NCBI RefSeq assembly: GCF_016919705.1
Contig: NZ_CP070368.1
Span: 2,023,501 to 2,087,500 of the forward strand
Length of the DNA stretch: 64,000 bases
Source: Paracoccus methylovorus
Lineage (GTDB): Bacteria; Pseudomonadota; Alphaproteobacteria; Rhodobacterales; Rhodobacteraceae
Direction: 5' to 3'
Shown piece by piece: positions 1 through 8,315 of this stretch. The number at the start of each line of letters is the position of its first letter. Positions within the stretch are counted from its first letter, which is position 1. Position numbers and translations under genes: made by a program. The notes beneath the pieces were generated by a model. The model ran no database searches, was not told the origin of the DNA, and was given only the letters and a program-made list of their open reading frames with translations.

Positions 1-690
1 GGCGCCGGCAAGACGACGCTGCTGCGTTGCCTGATCGGGGCGCTGACCCCCTCAGGCGGCTCGATCCTGCTGGATGGGCGGCCCATTGACAGCCTTTCCC
101 CGCGCGCTCTGGCCCGCAGCATGGCGTATGTGCCGCAGGCGACGCAGCCCGCCTTTGGCCATCTAGTGCGTGAAATGGTGATCATGGGCCGCTCGCCGCA
201 TCTGGGACGGTTGGATATACCGGGCCGTGCCGATCAGGCCATCGCCATGGATTGCCTGGACCGCGTGGGGCTGGCGCATCTGGCCGAGCGGTCCTTTTCA
301 GCCATCAGCGGCGGCGAGCGGCAATTGTGCCTGCTGGCACGCGCTTTGGCGCAACAGGCGCGGCTGCTGATCCTGGACGAACCTGCCGCCAGCTTGGATT
401 TTGGCAATCAGTTGCGGCTGCTGGACATCATCGTCGGACTGGCGCGGGATGGGTTGGGCATCCTGATGGTCACGCATCACCCTGATCATGCCCTGCATGC
501 CGGCAGCCGCTTCGTCGCGCTGCGCGAGGGACGGGTCCATGGCGCGGGTCCCGTCGCGGATCTGGCGCAACCCGGTTATCTGAGCGCGCTTTACGGTCGT
601 GGCGTCCGCATCATCCGGGATGCCGATGGCACGTTGGCCTGCGCACCGCTTTTCCCGTCACCGCAACCAGAGAGCAGACATGTTCCTTAA
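1..690 (+). CDS. ABC transporter ATP-binding protein, FecE/BtuD type (5' partial)
   Basis: ATPase of a class III (iron-siderophore, haem, B12 or metal-chelate) importer, acting on the cytoplasmic face of the inner membrane. The window opens inside the Walker A loop (GAGKTT are the first residues), so about 30-40 N-terminal residues lie outside. Then follow a Q-loop (YVPQ), the signature ISGGERQ, Walker B (LLILDEP) and the H-loop (VTHH), in normal spacing. The last 11 bases overlap the start of the binding-protein gene, indicating one operon. The permease is not in view and presumably lies upstream. The substrate cannot be read from this subunit. Confidence 0.93.
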   Translation, partial: GAGKTTLLRCLIGALTPSGGSILLDGRPIDSLSPRALARSMAYVPQATQPAFGHLVREMVIMGRSPHLGRLDIPGRADQAIAMDCLDRVGLAHLAERSFSAISGGERQLCLLARALAQQARLLILDEPAASLDFGNQLRLLDIIVGLARDGLGILMVTHHPDHALHAGSRFVALREGRVHGAGPVADLAQPGYLSALYGRGVRIIRDADGTLACAPLFPSPQPESRHVP

Positions 691-1687
691 AGCAATCCCC
701 CTTTTGTCAGGGCTGCTTGCCCTTGGCTTGTCCGGCGCCGCGCTGGCCCGCGATATCACCGACATGGCGGGCCGCACCGTCACCGTGCCCGACCGGATCG
801 ACAGCGTGGTGACGCTGGGCTCGGTTCCGGTCATCAACAGCTTTGTCTTTGCCGCGGGACAAGGTGCGCTGATCGCCAACGACCTGCCGCCGTGGGCGCG
901 GCAATCGGGCCGTTGGGCATGGCAGGACGTTTTCGCACCACAGCTTGCTCAAAGCCCCCGCGTCGAGGATGCCGAACGCAATCTGGCCCTGGAGGAGTTG
1001 TTGACGCTTGATCCCGATGTGACGCTGACATTTGCGCGGGACGTGGCCGACCTGCTGGATCAGCACGGGATTCCCACCGTGGTTTTGCGCATCCAAACCC
1101 CCGAGGATGTCAAGGACGGCGTGGCGCTGGTCGGCGATCTGCTGGGTAACGAAAATATCGGCCCGGAATATGCCGCATGGTTCGACGGCATGCTGTCCGG
1201 GATCGCAACCAGACTTAAGAACGCGGGAGAGCGACCCTCGGTGCTTTATCTCAACCCGGTCAATATGACCCAGCCGCATCTGGTTGCGGAATGGTGGATC
1301 ACGGCGGCGGGCGGGGATTCCGTCACCAACGACGGCCGCAGCGAGGAAACCCTGGCGCTGACCACCGAGGTCGTGCTGGCCGCCGATCCGGATTTCGTCA
1401 TTGTCGGCGATCCCTCTCATGTTACCCAGTTGAACGACAATCCCAACCTGGCGCAACTGCGCGCAGTCAAAGAGGGCCGCGTCCTTGTCGCACCGATGGG
1501 CGCGCATATCTGGGCCAACCGAACGGTCGAGCAGCCGCTAACGGTGCTATGGGCGGCCTCGCATTTCCACCCCGCCCTTTTCCCCGAGGCCGGGTTGATC
1601 GCCACGGTGGGCGAGTTTTACGAAAACTTCTTTGGCACCAAGCTCAGCGACGACCAGATTCGCGCAATTCTGAGTGGCGCTGCATGA
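680..1687 (+). CDS. Periplasmic substrate-binding protein of ABC metal-chelate importer
   Basis: Predicted 335-aa periplasmic binding protein of the BtuF/FecB/FhuD fold that delivers a chelate to the importer encoded just upstream. A signal peptide is visible (MFLKAIPLLSGLLALGLSG, then ALA before the mature start). The mature protein begins with the family-typical RDITDMAGRTVTVP segment. The start at MFLKAI was chosen because it places the signal peptide at the N-terminus and overlaps the ATPase gene by 11 bases; a longer in-frame reading gives an implausible arginine-rich leader. The ligand is unknown. The DUF364 gene downstream suggests a metal or metallophore. Confidence 0.9.
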   Translation: MFLKAIPLLSGLLALGLSGAALARDITDMAGRTVTVPDRIDSVVTLGSVPVINSFVFAAGQGALIANDLPPWARQSGRWAWQDVFAPQLAQSPRVEDAERNLALEELLTLDPDVTLTFARDVADLLDQHGIPTVVLRIQTPEDVKDGVALVGDLLGNENIGPEYAAWFDGMLSGIATRLKNAGERPSVLYLNPVNMTQPHLVAEWWITAAGGDSVTNDGRSEETLALTTEVVLAADPDFVIVGDPSHVTQLNDNPNLAQLRAVKEGRVLVAPMGAHIWANRTVEQPLTVLWAASHFHPALFPEAGLIATVGEFYENFFGTKLSDDQIRAILSGAA

Positions 1688-1714
1688 GCCCCTCTTGGCA
1701 GGAAAGGCATTCGC

Positions 1715-2545
1715 ATGACCGCATCGCATCTTGAACGGACGCTTGACGCGATAACCGGCATCCTTGGCGACCAAGAGGCCGCGGTGCACAAGGTGGACCG
1801 CGCCACGCTTGGGCTGTTCTTTATCGCCGTTACGCTGGACAGCGGCCATACCGGCCTGTGCGCCACGCCGCTGAAAGAGATCCCCGAGGCAGTCTGTTGC
1901 CCCTCATCGGCCATGTCGATGCCCTTTCCGGGAAAATTGCGGGGCATGGGCGCGCTGCGGCTGGCGCAAGAGGCGCTTTCGCACACCGGCCTGCGCCGTG
2001 CGCTCGGCATCGCCGCGCTGAACGCGCTGGCGCATCTGGCCGCCGAACGGCGCGGGCCGCGGGGCTATCGCATCCTCGAAGGGGTGGACGCGTTTGATGT
2101 CGCCCGCATCCAGCCCCAAGAAACGGCGGTGGTGGTCGGCGCCTTTGGTCCGTTCCTCAAGGCTCTGCGCGGCATCGGCGCGCGGCATTTCGTGCTGGAA
2201 AAGGACCCTGCCACCCTGCGCCCGAATGAGATGGAGCATTTCCGCCCCGCCGAAAGCTATCCCGAGATCGTGCCGCAGGCGGATGTGCTGCTGATTACCG
2301 GCACGACGCTGATCAACGACAGCCTGCCCGGCTTGATCGCCTGCGCCCACCCCCAGGCGCGGGTGGTGCTGGTCGGTCCGACCGTTCCGATGCTGCCCGA
2401 CGCCTTTCTGGTCCGGCGCGGCATGATTCTGGGCACCGTGCGCGTCACCGATTCCGATGCGTTGCACAACGTGCTGGCCCAAGGCGGGTCAGGCTATCAC
2501 TTCTTTGGAAAATACGCGCCCAAGATCGTTCTGGCGCAGGACTGA
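1715..2545 (+). CDS. DUF364 family protein (putative heavy-metal chelation domain)
   Basis: Cytosolic 276-aa protein of the DUF4213/DUF364 type. The C-terminal half has the Rossmann-like pattern of the family (ETAVVVGAFGPF, a central VLLITGTTLINDS, then ARVVLVGPTVPMLPDAF). The family name 'putative heavy-metal chelation' comes from structural comparison; no enzymatic activity is established as far as I know. The gene starts 27 bases after the binding-protein gene on the same strand, so it probably belongs to the same operon. It may process or sense the imported metal species (inference). Confidence 0.8.
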   Translation: MTASHLERTLDAITGILGDQEAAVHKVDRATLGLFFIAVTLDSGHTGLCATPLKEIPEAVCCPSSAMSMPFPGKLRGMGALRLAQEALSHTGLRRALGIAALNALAHLAAERRGPRGYRILEGVDAFDVARIQPQETAVVVGAFGPFLKALRGIGARHFVLEKDPATLRPNEMEHFRPAESYPEIVPQADVLLITGTTLINDSLPGLIACAHPQARVVLVGPTVPMLPDAFLVRRGMILGTVRVTDSDALHNVLAQGGSGYHFFGKYAPKIVLAQD

Positions 2546-2569
2546 CTGGGTTTTCGAAAGGATAAGCAG

Positions 2570-2812
2570 ATGAGCGACGATGCAGGAACCGTGACACTGA
2601 CCAAGATGTGCCTGAAGCATGGCATCGACATGCCGCGCAAGGGCAAGTTGGCGGCACGCTTTCAAACCGCCTTTCCGGCAGCACATTACGATGAAGAGGC
2701 CGGCGAGTGGCGCATGGAGTGGAAAAAAGGCAGCTTTGCCGAATCCAACGCCCGGCTTGAGGCGTTCTTTGCCGAAAACGGCGTCAGCATCAGCCATATC
2801 GACAGGTGCTGA
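2570..2812 (+). CDS. Uncharacterised 80-aa protein of the metal-chelate uptake operon
   Basis: Not recognised. A soluble protein of mixed charge with a basic stretch (MPRKGKLAARFQ), a tryptophan-containing acidic/basic middle (EEAGEWRMEWKKG) and a C-terminus ending HIDRC. A ribosome-binding-like GAAAGGATAAG lies just before ATG, and the gene starts 24 bases after the DUF364 gene. A perfect hairpin about 50 bases downstream suggests it is the last gene of the operon. It contains two cysteines (one near residue 14, one C-terminal) but no recognised metal motif. Confidence 0.7.
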   Translation: MSDDAGTVTLTKMCLKHGIDMPRKGKLAARFQTAFPAAHYDEEAGEWRMEWKKGSFAESNARLEAFFAENGVSISHIDRC

Positions 2813-2861
2813 ACGACTGGCAGGCACGGCGAAAGCCTGCCTGCCCCCAATCATCCAAACA

Positions 2862-2886
2862 GAAGGGCCGCCAAATGCGGCCCTTC
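2862..2886. terminator. Hairpin terminator after metal-chelate operon
   Basis: Perfect 10-bp stem GAAGGGCCGC / GCGGCCCTTC around a 5-nt loop, starting 50 bases after the last gene of the uptake operon. No long T-run follows on either strand, so termination may be weak or the stem may mainly protect the RNA end. Confidence 0.6.
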
Positions 2887-3175
2887 GACTTGGCGTATGC
2901 GGAAATCCCCCTCTCGATCAAGGATTCCGATAGGGATCGTTGATGCGCATCGAAGCTAAGCCCTGCCGAACCTCAAGCATCCGGACACGGTCGGCTCCCA
3001 AGCATTCCAGACCCCTTCCCCCAGCAACAACGGCCCTACTCGTGGCGGTGGTCGCAGGGCATGACCGGCCCTGGACTTGGGCCCCTTGTCCACAGTGCGG
3101 TTTATGGTCACAGATAGGGTCAGGAAAACCCGACCTGCCGCTCGTCCATTCCCGAGAAAGTCGAAGATCACCAAC

Positions 3176-4384
3176 ATGACGACCGTCACCATGCCCGCCG
3201 CGCGTGCGAAAACCCATCTGACCGTGCTTATGGTGCTGGGCGTGTCGCATCTGCTGAACGACCTGATGCAATCGCTGATCCCTGCCGCCTATCCGATCCT
3301 CAAGGATACCTATGCGCTGGATTTCGTGCAGATCGGCATGATCACCATGACCTTCCAGATCGCCGGATCGCTGCTGCAACCGGTGATCGGCATGGTGACC
3401 GACCGTCATCCGGCCCCCTATTCGCCTGTGGTGGGCATGATGTTCACCTTGTCCGGGCTGGTCAGCCTGGCCTTTGCCCACAGCTATGCGATCATCCTTG
3501 TCTCGGTCGCGCTGATCGGCATCGGCTCATCTATCTTCCACCCCGAGGCCACGCGGATGGCGCGCTATGCGGCCGGGGGGCGGCAGGGGTTGGCGCAGGG
3601 TCTGTTTCAGGTGGGCGGTCAGGCGGGCGGCGCACTTGGCCCGGTCTTCGCGGCGCTGATCATCGTACCATGGGGCCAGCCGAGTCTGGCGTGGTTCGCC
3701 CTTGCCGCCCTGCTGGCGATGATGCTGCTGGTCTGGATCGGCAGCAAGCAACGCCAGATCAGCGCCGAGTTCGTGGCAATGCGTTCGGCCAGCAAGACGG
3801 GCGGCACCGGACTTGTCCAGCATGCCCCATTCACCATCGGGGTGGGGCTTGTCGTCCTTACCCTGCTGATGTTTTCCAAGAACGCCTACAGCGAAAGCTT
3901 TCGCTCTTTTTACACCTTTTACTTGATGGACCGCTTTGGGCTGTCGATCCCCGCGGCGCAGATGATGCTGTTCATCTTCCTGCTGGCCTCGGCGGCGGGG
4001 GCGCTGATCGGCGGGATCATCGGCGACCGCATCGGGCGCTATCGCATCATCTGGATATCGGTGCTGGGGCCGCTGCCGCTAACCCTGATCCTGCCTTTTG
4101 CCGATCTGTTCTGGACCGGAGTGCTGACGGTGATGATCAACCTGATCATGGCCAGCGCATTCGCCTCGATCCTGATTTACGCGATGGAGCTTTTGCCAGG
4201 TCGCATCGGGCTGATCGGGGGGCTGTTCTATGGCCTGAACTTCGGCCTTGGCGGCATCGCCGCAGCAATCCTCGGCGGAATGGCCGATAGCTTCGGCGTC
4301 GAAACGGTCTTTCGCCTGTGCTCATTCCTGCCGCTGGCCGGATTGCTGGCTTGGTTCCTGCCCAGGATCGAAGAACCGCGGTGA
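3176..4384 (+). CDS. MFS transporter, fosmidomycin resistance (Fsr) type
   Basis: Inner-membrane drug/proton antiporter of the major facilitator superfamily, 402 aa with about 12 hydrophobic segments. The N-terminal GVSHLLNDLMQSLIPAAYP is characteristic of the Fsr family, and there are MFS loop patterns such as GMVTDRHPAP and GIIGDRIGRYR. The start at MTTVTMPAARAK was preferred over an upstream in-frame one that adds an arginine-rich leader without hydrophobic character. The gene stands alone, separated from the uptake operon by about 360 bases. Substrate assignment comes from family similarity only. Confidence 0.85.
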   Translation: MTTVTMPAARAKTHLTVLMVLGVSHLLNDLMQSLIPAAYPILKDTYALDFVQIGMITMTFQIAGSLLQPVIGMVTDRHPAPYSPVVGMMFTLSGLVSLAFAHSYAIILVSVALIGIGSSIFHPEATRMARYAAGGRQGLAQGLFQVGGQAGGALGPVFAALIIVPWGQPSLAWFALAALLAMMLLVWIGSKQRQISAEFVAMRSASKTGGTGLVQHAPFTIGVGLVVLTLLMFSKNAYSESFRSFYTFYLMDRFGLSIPAAQMMLFIFLLASAAGALIGGIIGDRIGRYRIIWISVLGPLPLTLILPFADLFWTGVLTVMINLIMASAFASILIYAMELLPGRIGLIGGLFYGLNFGLGGIAAAILGGMADSFGVETVFRLCSFLPLAGLLAWFLPRIEEPR

Positions 4385-5011
4385 AAACCCAAGGTGCAGG
4401 GTTCGGTCGGGCGCGCGTGCCCGAAAGGCTGCCCAAGCGGGCATCTAAACGGCCAACCTGTCGCGCGGAAAAATAGTTCCCAATGTTCCCCGCCGATTGC
4501 GCGATAGCTTTGGTTGTCGGGGTGAAACTGCGCCTGAACCACCCCATCTTTCAATGATCCGCGCGGCACGGCCGAGCGGCACGGTATCACTGCGAGCCTT
4601 GGGCATACGCCCCTTGGCCGCACGAGTTCTTCCGATGCGCTTGGCGTAACAAGGCGGCCTTTGCGCTTAGCCGGTATATGTCATTGGAAGCATCAGAAGG
4701 TGAGACGGCGGGGTAATGCCCCGCCGTTCTTGCAAACGAACTTCGGCCGGCGGTTTCCCGCCAATCCCGGATCCAGCCCGTGGTTTTCCGGGTTTTCGCC
4801 TGCGGGCGACCAAGGTATCGCACCCGTTTCTAGCCCTCTTGCCCGGCATAGCCAAAGGTTTCCTTTGCTTTATCCGGCAGGAACGGGCATAGATGTGGGG
4901 CTACGTTGATTCTCTCTGCATCCTGTCTCCTTTCGGCTTCAGTCTGCTTTCGAACTGACTGAGCCGGGTTGCTGCATTCCGCGAGCAACAAATCCAAAAG
5001 GAGATCTCACG
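4385..5011. other. 627-base gene-free stretch with hairpin and csp leader
   Basis: No convincing gene on either strand. It holds a perfect 9-bp inverted repeat ACGGCGGGG / CCCCGCCGT with a 5-nt loop at 4705-4727, followed by TCTT. This may be the end of a small transcript. The last part must contain the promoter and 5' leader of the cold-shock gene, whose AAAGGAGA ribosome-binding site lies 8 bases before the ATG. Confidence 0.5.
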
Positions 5012-5218
5012 ATGGCCAATGGCACCGTGAAATGGTTCAACGCCACCAAAGGCTTCGGCTTCATCGCACCCGAGAACGGCGGCAAAGACGTGTTCCTGCA
5101 CATCTCGGCTGTTGAGCGCGCCGGACTGAGCACCATCGCCGATGGTCAGGCCGTGACTTTCGACATCGAGTCGGGTCGCGACGGCCGCCAATCGGCAAGC
5201 AATCTGGCACTCGCCTGA
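5012..5218 (+). CDS. Cold-shock protein, CspA family
   Basis: Single-domain 68-aa nucleic-acid-binding protein (OB fold) that binds single-stranded RNA/DNA and acts as an RNA chaperone. Both RNP motifs are intact: KGFGFIAP (RNP1) and VFLHIS (RNP2), preceded by GTVKWFN. A strong Shine-Dalgarno sequence (AAGGAGA) fixes the start. Length and motif order are normal for the family. Confidence 0.97.
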   Translation: MANGTVKWFNATKGFGFIAPENGGKDVFLHISAVERAGLSTIADGQAVTFDIESGRDGRQSASNLALA

Positions 5219-5273
5219 TTTCTGCTGAGCAGCCTGGCCGTCCCGGCCGGGCTGAACCCTCTGGGAGGCCCGC

Positions 5274-5471
5274 ATGGCTACCAAGGCGAGAAATCTATTC
5301 CGCGACCCTGCACCGCTTACAGCCATGGATCGCACGACCTCTGAAGCAAAGCTCATCATTGATGAACAAGCCCGCAAGAGGAACGAACTGACGGCATCCC
5401 TGAAAGCCGCAAGACTGGCACAAGAGGCGGCAGCTTCCGCCGAGACGCCCAAGAAAAAGCGCAAGAAATAA
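5274..5471 (+). CDS. Small basic-tailed protein downstream of csp
   Basis: A 65-aa protein, probably one helix (residues 22-55, with SEAKLIIDEQARKRNEL and an alanine-rich continuation), ending in a lysine-rich tail PKKKRKK. A GGGAGG ribosome-binding site lies just before ATG. It starts 55 bases after csp on the same strand and may be co-transcribed. I recognise no function. The tail suggests nucleic-acid or ribosome contact, which is inference. Confidence 0.65.
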   Translation: MATKARNLFRDPAPLTAMDRTTSEAKLIIDEQARKRNELTASLKAARLAQEAAASAETPKKKRKK

Positions 5472-5696
5472 CGCATTCAAGACAATGAATTGCCCGCAGG
5501 CGGCCCTCGCGGTGCAGCCACGCTATGAAGCGGCAATCTAGGGCGGCTGGCATTTCATTATGCGCGCAAGGCCGGATCCATCCTTTTGCCCGAGTCTGTC
5601 GCGAAGCTATCCTAACCCCGCTCCCATGATCCCGCTGCCGCATGTGGCAACGCGAAGTCTTGTCCGCAACCGCAAAACCGTGGATCAATCGGGGAC

Positions 5697-6068
5697 ATGA
5701 CGGACGCGCAGATCCCAGACACAGCAAACCCGCCGCATGCGGCGCGGTTGTGGCTGGCAATTTTTCTGGCCCTGCTGGTTGCCATACTGCCGGGACCACA
5801 GGTTACCGCTGCGGCAAGCCAAACTGCGCAACTGAACCTTTCCACCAACGATCTGACGGCAATCCACGGCCGCGACCTGATCGCGCGCAAGGATGCGGTG
5901 CAGATCCGCCCGCTGGCCGCAACCGCCTTACCGCCGCCAAGTTTCGCGCGCCCGCCACCCCGTGCAGGGGCATCCGTCGCCTATGCCTATCGTTCCGCGA
6001 CAGGGGCAGGCACCTGCCCGCTTGCACCGCACGCCCGCGCACCCCCCATCCTTCGCACGACCGCCTGA
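5697..6068 (+). CDS. Hypothetical secreted or membrane-anchored protein
   Basis: A 123-aa reading frame with an N-terminal hydrophobic segment (LWLAIFLALLVAILPGP, residues 18-34) that could be a signal peptide or anchor. A proline/alanine-rich tail follows (PPPSFARPPPRAG). No family recognised and no strong ribosome-binding site. The opposite frames are equally open, so coding is plausible but unproven. Confidence 0.4.
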   Translation: MTDAQIPDTANPPHAARLWLAIFLALLVAILPGPQVTAAASQTAQLNLSTNDLTAIHGRDLIARKDAVQIRPLAATALPPPSFARPPPRAGASVAYAYRSATGAGTCPLAPHARAPPILRTTA

Positions 6069-6130
6069 TCGCCTCTGCCCCCGGTTGCGGGTTGGCAGAT
6101 CACGACCCTTGCGTTCACGAAGGACGAAAG

Positions 6131-6334
6131 ATGAATTCGCACGAAGAACCCCCGGCCAAGAGCCGGACACCGTTTGAGGCCCAGACACCGCCTGCCGACA
6201 AAGCATCGCCCGCACCCACACCGGTCCCCACCCCAGGACAGACACAATCTGGGAAGGCCGTGTTGCTGAACTGGGTCATCATGCTCGTCGGCTTTTGCGC
6301 CATTGCCTTTGCTGCGCATTGGCTGATTGGCTGA
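6131..6334 (+). CDS. Small single-pass membrane protein (tail-anchored type)
   Basis: A 67-aa frame with a proline/threonine-rich soluble N-terminus and one C-terminal membrane helix (LLNWVIMLVGFCAIAFAAHW). AGGA lies 7 bases before ATG. The gene ends in a short tandem repeat of ATTGGCTG that creates the stop region, suggesting a small duplication. No family recognised. Confidence 0.5.
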   Translation: MNSHEEPPAKSRTPFEAQTPPADKASPAPTPVPTPGQTQSGKAVLLNWVIMLVGFCAIAFAAHWLIG

Positions 6335-6541
6335 TTGGCTGAGGTGGTATCCCTGCAGGTATCCCATCCGCAGGGGTTTCCCTGTCCGTCCCCCACACAG
6401 ATAAATCAGTCACTCTTGTCCTGTTCAGGGCTGCCGTCATAGCACCCTTGCAGGCGGGAGATATCTTTCGTGGGGGTGGTGATGGCGGAGACGAAGTCAT
6501 ACGGCTTTTTATATTAAGCGCACGATTTTAAAGTAAAATAA

Positions 6542-7255
6542 TTATAGCTTGATGAACCGCCAGAGCCGTTCGATGAAGATGTTGTCGAGGCACCGGCCCT
6601 TGCCGTCCATCGAGATCCGGGCGCCGATCCGCTTCAGCCGGTCGGTCCAGGCGAAAGACGTGAACTGCGAGCCCTGATCGGTATTCCTGATCCCAGGCGC
6701 GCCGAAGCGGTGAATGGCCCCTTCAGCGCCTCGACGCAGAAGTCGGCCTCCAGCGTGTTCGAGATGCGCCCGGCCAGAACCTTGCGGGTGAACAGTCCAT
6801 GACGGCGACCAGATAGAGGAAGCCCTGCCGCATCGGCAGGTATGTGATATCGGCGCACCAGACTTGGCTGGGCCGATCGACCCGCAGCCCGCCCAGCAGG
6901 TAGGGGTAGGTCTTGTGCCCCTTGGCTGGCTTGCTGGTGTTGGCTTCTGGTAGATCGGCATCAATCGCATGAGCCGCATCAGGCGGCGGATGCGCTTCTG
7001 GTTACCGGGATGACCCTCGTAGGTGCTGGGTCATCTGGCGGACGCCATAGAACGGGGTTTTCAGGAACTGCCGGTCGATCAGCCGCATCAATGCCAGGTT
7101 CACCTCGGTCTCGCCCTGCGGTGCGTAGTAGAACGACGACCTTGAGATCGACAGTAGGCGGCATTGCGCCCCGATCGACAGCGTGGGGTGGTGACGTTCG
7201 ATCATCCCGCGCCTCACTTGCCGGTCCAGGGCTTGAGCTTTCGTGACAAAAAATC
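6542..7255 (-). pseudogene. IS3-family transposase OrfB, frameshifted and truncated
   Basis: DDE integrase-type transposase scattered over three frames. Recognisable pieces in order: ERHHPTLSIGAQCRLLSISRSSFYY (N-terminal helix-turn-helix), FLKTPFYGVRQMTQHLR, a middle with FTRKVLAGRISNTLEADFCVEAL, and the second catalytic segment NTDQGSQFTS followed by SMDGKGRCLDN. At least three frameshifts separate them. The C-terminal tail normally found after the catalytic Glu helix is absent. Confidence 0.85.
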
Positions 7256-7590
7256 GTTGGCGACCACCAGTTCTCCAATCTTGGCGTGCTGCGACCGCAC
7301 TGTCTCCTCGTCGACCTCGGCCTTCTTCTTCCCGCCGTGCTCGACGATGCCCGACGCCCCCTCGAGCAGCGCCTTCTTCCACTGATGGATCATGGTCGGA
7401 TGCACACCGTATTCTGCGGCCAGCTCCGACACGGTGCGCTCGCCCTTCAGGGCTTCCAACGCCACGCGAGCCTTGAAGCCCGCATCATGGTTCCTGCGTT
7501 TCGACATGTTCTGATCTCCTCGTCCTGGGAGACCAGCAGACGGTAGATCGTAGCTTCCGTCACTGTCCGATTCTCGGGGAGGTGCTCACA
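6543..7590 (-). mobile_element. IS3-family element, decayed and truncated
   Basis: Remnant of an IS3-type insertion sequence. The orfA end is complete, with the element boundary at a TGTGAGC terminus where it enters IS66 sequence. The orfB end is lost: the transposase stops right after the catalytic region (ERLWRFIKL) and abuts a roughly 45-base AT-rich stretch. Several frameshifts disable orfB, so the element cannot move on its own. Confidence 0.85.
7214..7507 (-). CDS. IS3-family transposase OrfA (helix-turn-helix protein)
   Basis: 97-aa DNA-binding subunit of an IS3-type transposase. It shows the typical ARVALEALKGERTVSELA...YGVHPTMIHQWKKALLEG helix-turn-helix followed by a leucine-heptad-like region. 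In intact elements it is fused to OrfB by programmed frameshifting; here OrfB is broken, so only the DNA-binding part can be made. Confidence 0.85.
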   Translation of the reverse strand: MSKRRNHDAGFKARVALEALKGERTVSELAAEYGVHPTMIHQWKKALLEGASGIVEHGGKKKAEVDEETVRSQHAKIGELVVANDFLSRKLKPWTGK

Positions 7591-7894
7591 GAGGCAGGCA
7601 ACCACGGAAGACGAACAGATGTCCGGCGAACGGATCCTGCTTCATCTCCACCGGCAAAAAGCGCGGCTCATCCGACGAGGGCGGAACCGACGCCGGGTTC
7701 GGTGTAGAGCGGAGATCGCGCAGCCACTTGAAGATCAGATTGGCATTCACCGCGTAGCGCCGCGCAACCTGCGCAACCGAAACGCCCGGCGCGGTCGTCT
7801 GGAAACAGATCGACCGCTTCTCCTCTTCCGTCCAAAGCCACTTTGTCCGACGCGCCACGCCATCACCATAGTGTCCACCATTAATAGTGGACAC
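7586..7894 (-). pseudogene. IS66-family TnpA-TnpB remnant, internally deleted
   Basis: The first part is the IS66 accessory protein TnpA (RRTKWLWTEEEKRSICFQT, then VARRYAVNANLIFKWLRD helix-turn-helix). Near the C-terminus the frame passes directly into TnpB sequence (DPFAGHLFVFRG), which normally belongs to the next gene, so an internal deletion fused the two. The TnpB part is then cut by the IS3 element. The likely start is a GTG before ARRTKW. Non-functional. Confidence 0.8.
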
Positions 7895-7897
7895 TAT
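7868..7897. repeat. Perfect 11-bp inverted repeat beside IS66 remnant
   Basis: ATAGTGTCCAC / GTGGACACTAT separated by 8 bases (CATTAATA). It sits across the 5' end of the TnpA fragment. It could be an operator, a hairpin of the IS66 leader, or a tiny transposon end. Confidence 0.6.
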
Positions 7898-7990
7898 CCC
7901 GCACTCTCATGCCGCGGCAGAGCGGTCAGACCGAACGTACCCCTGTTGCATCCAATATGCTTCCAGGGCGTTTGGGCTAGAATGCAGAAA

Positions 7991-8052
7991 GCCTCCCGAA
8001 GGAGACCTAATACACTGATATATCAGAAAATCTGGTTTTGGAGGCAGGATTT
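7991..8052 (-). repeat. tRNA-3'-end-like sequence with terminator (decayed rRNA operon tail?)
   Basis: Read on the minus strand, a CCTCC-TTCG-GGAGG-type hairpin follows a sequence ending CTCCAAAACCA that resembles a tRNA 3' end. Over 22 bases it matches the intact tRNA-fMet end of this window at 17 positions (TCTGGTT and AGGATTT exact). The arrangement (tRNA 3' end, AT-rich spacer, GC hairpin) is the same as at 60843-60916 and at 22721-22782. Possibly an old attachment site. Confidence 0.45.
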
Positions 8053-8053
8053 A

Positions 8054-8084
8054 ATCTTTACTTGCTGCCCGAGCAAGTAAAGAT
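8054..8084. repeat. Perfect 12-bp hairpin ATCTTTACTTGC
   Basis: ATCTTTACTTGC and its exact complement GCAAGTAAAGAT flank a 7-nt loop. The right arm and its extension (to 8091, 19 bases) recur in inverted orientation at 22784-22802. The following stretch to the hipA remnant (about 230 bases) is comparatively AT-rich and shows no gene. Confidence 0.7.
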
Positions 8085-8315
8085 GGTTGCAAGTCTACAC
8101 CATCAATACTTGTAATTCACTTCAACCAGTCACACCACCTCGCCTACTACAGATAGTGGTAGCGGTCTGTTTCGTATTGCAGCGTAGTTCTTGCTGTCTC
8201 TCCGATGGATTTCACAATGTTATAATAACATATCGGATTGCACCGACCACCGGGATATGTGGCATGCACTGATCATAGGAATATTGGCGGAGCCAATAAA
8301 AACTTACACGGCCAG

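Noticed and set aside
707..1507. Long minus-strand frame opposite the binding-protein gene
   Set aside because: Arg/His/Gln-rich shadow of the real gene, with no family character.
4390..4900. Possible tRNA or riboswitch upstream of the cold-shock gene
   Set aside because: No cloverleaf or known riboswitch core could be assembled; only one simple hairpin is present.
6495..6547. AT-rich 50-base stretch beside the IS3 remnant as a possible dif-like or att site
   Set aside because: No convincing XerC/XerD half-sites or repeat partner; probably deletion junction DNA.
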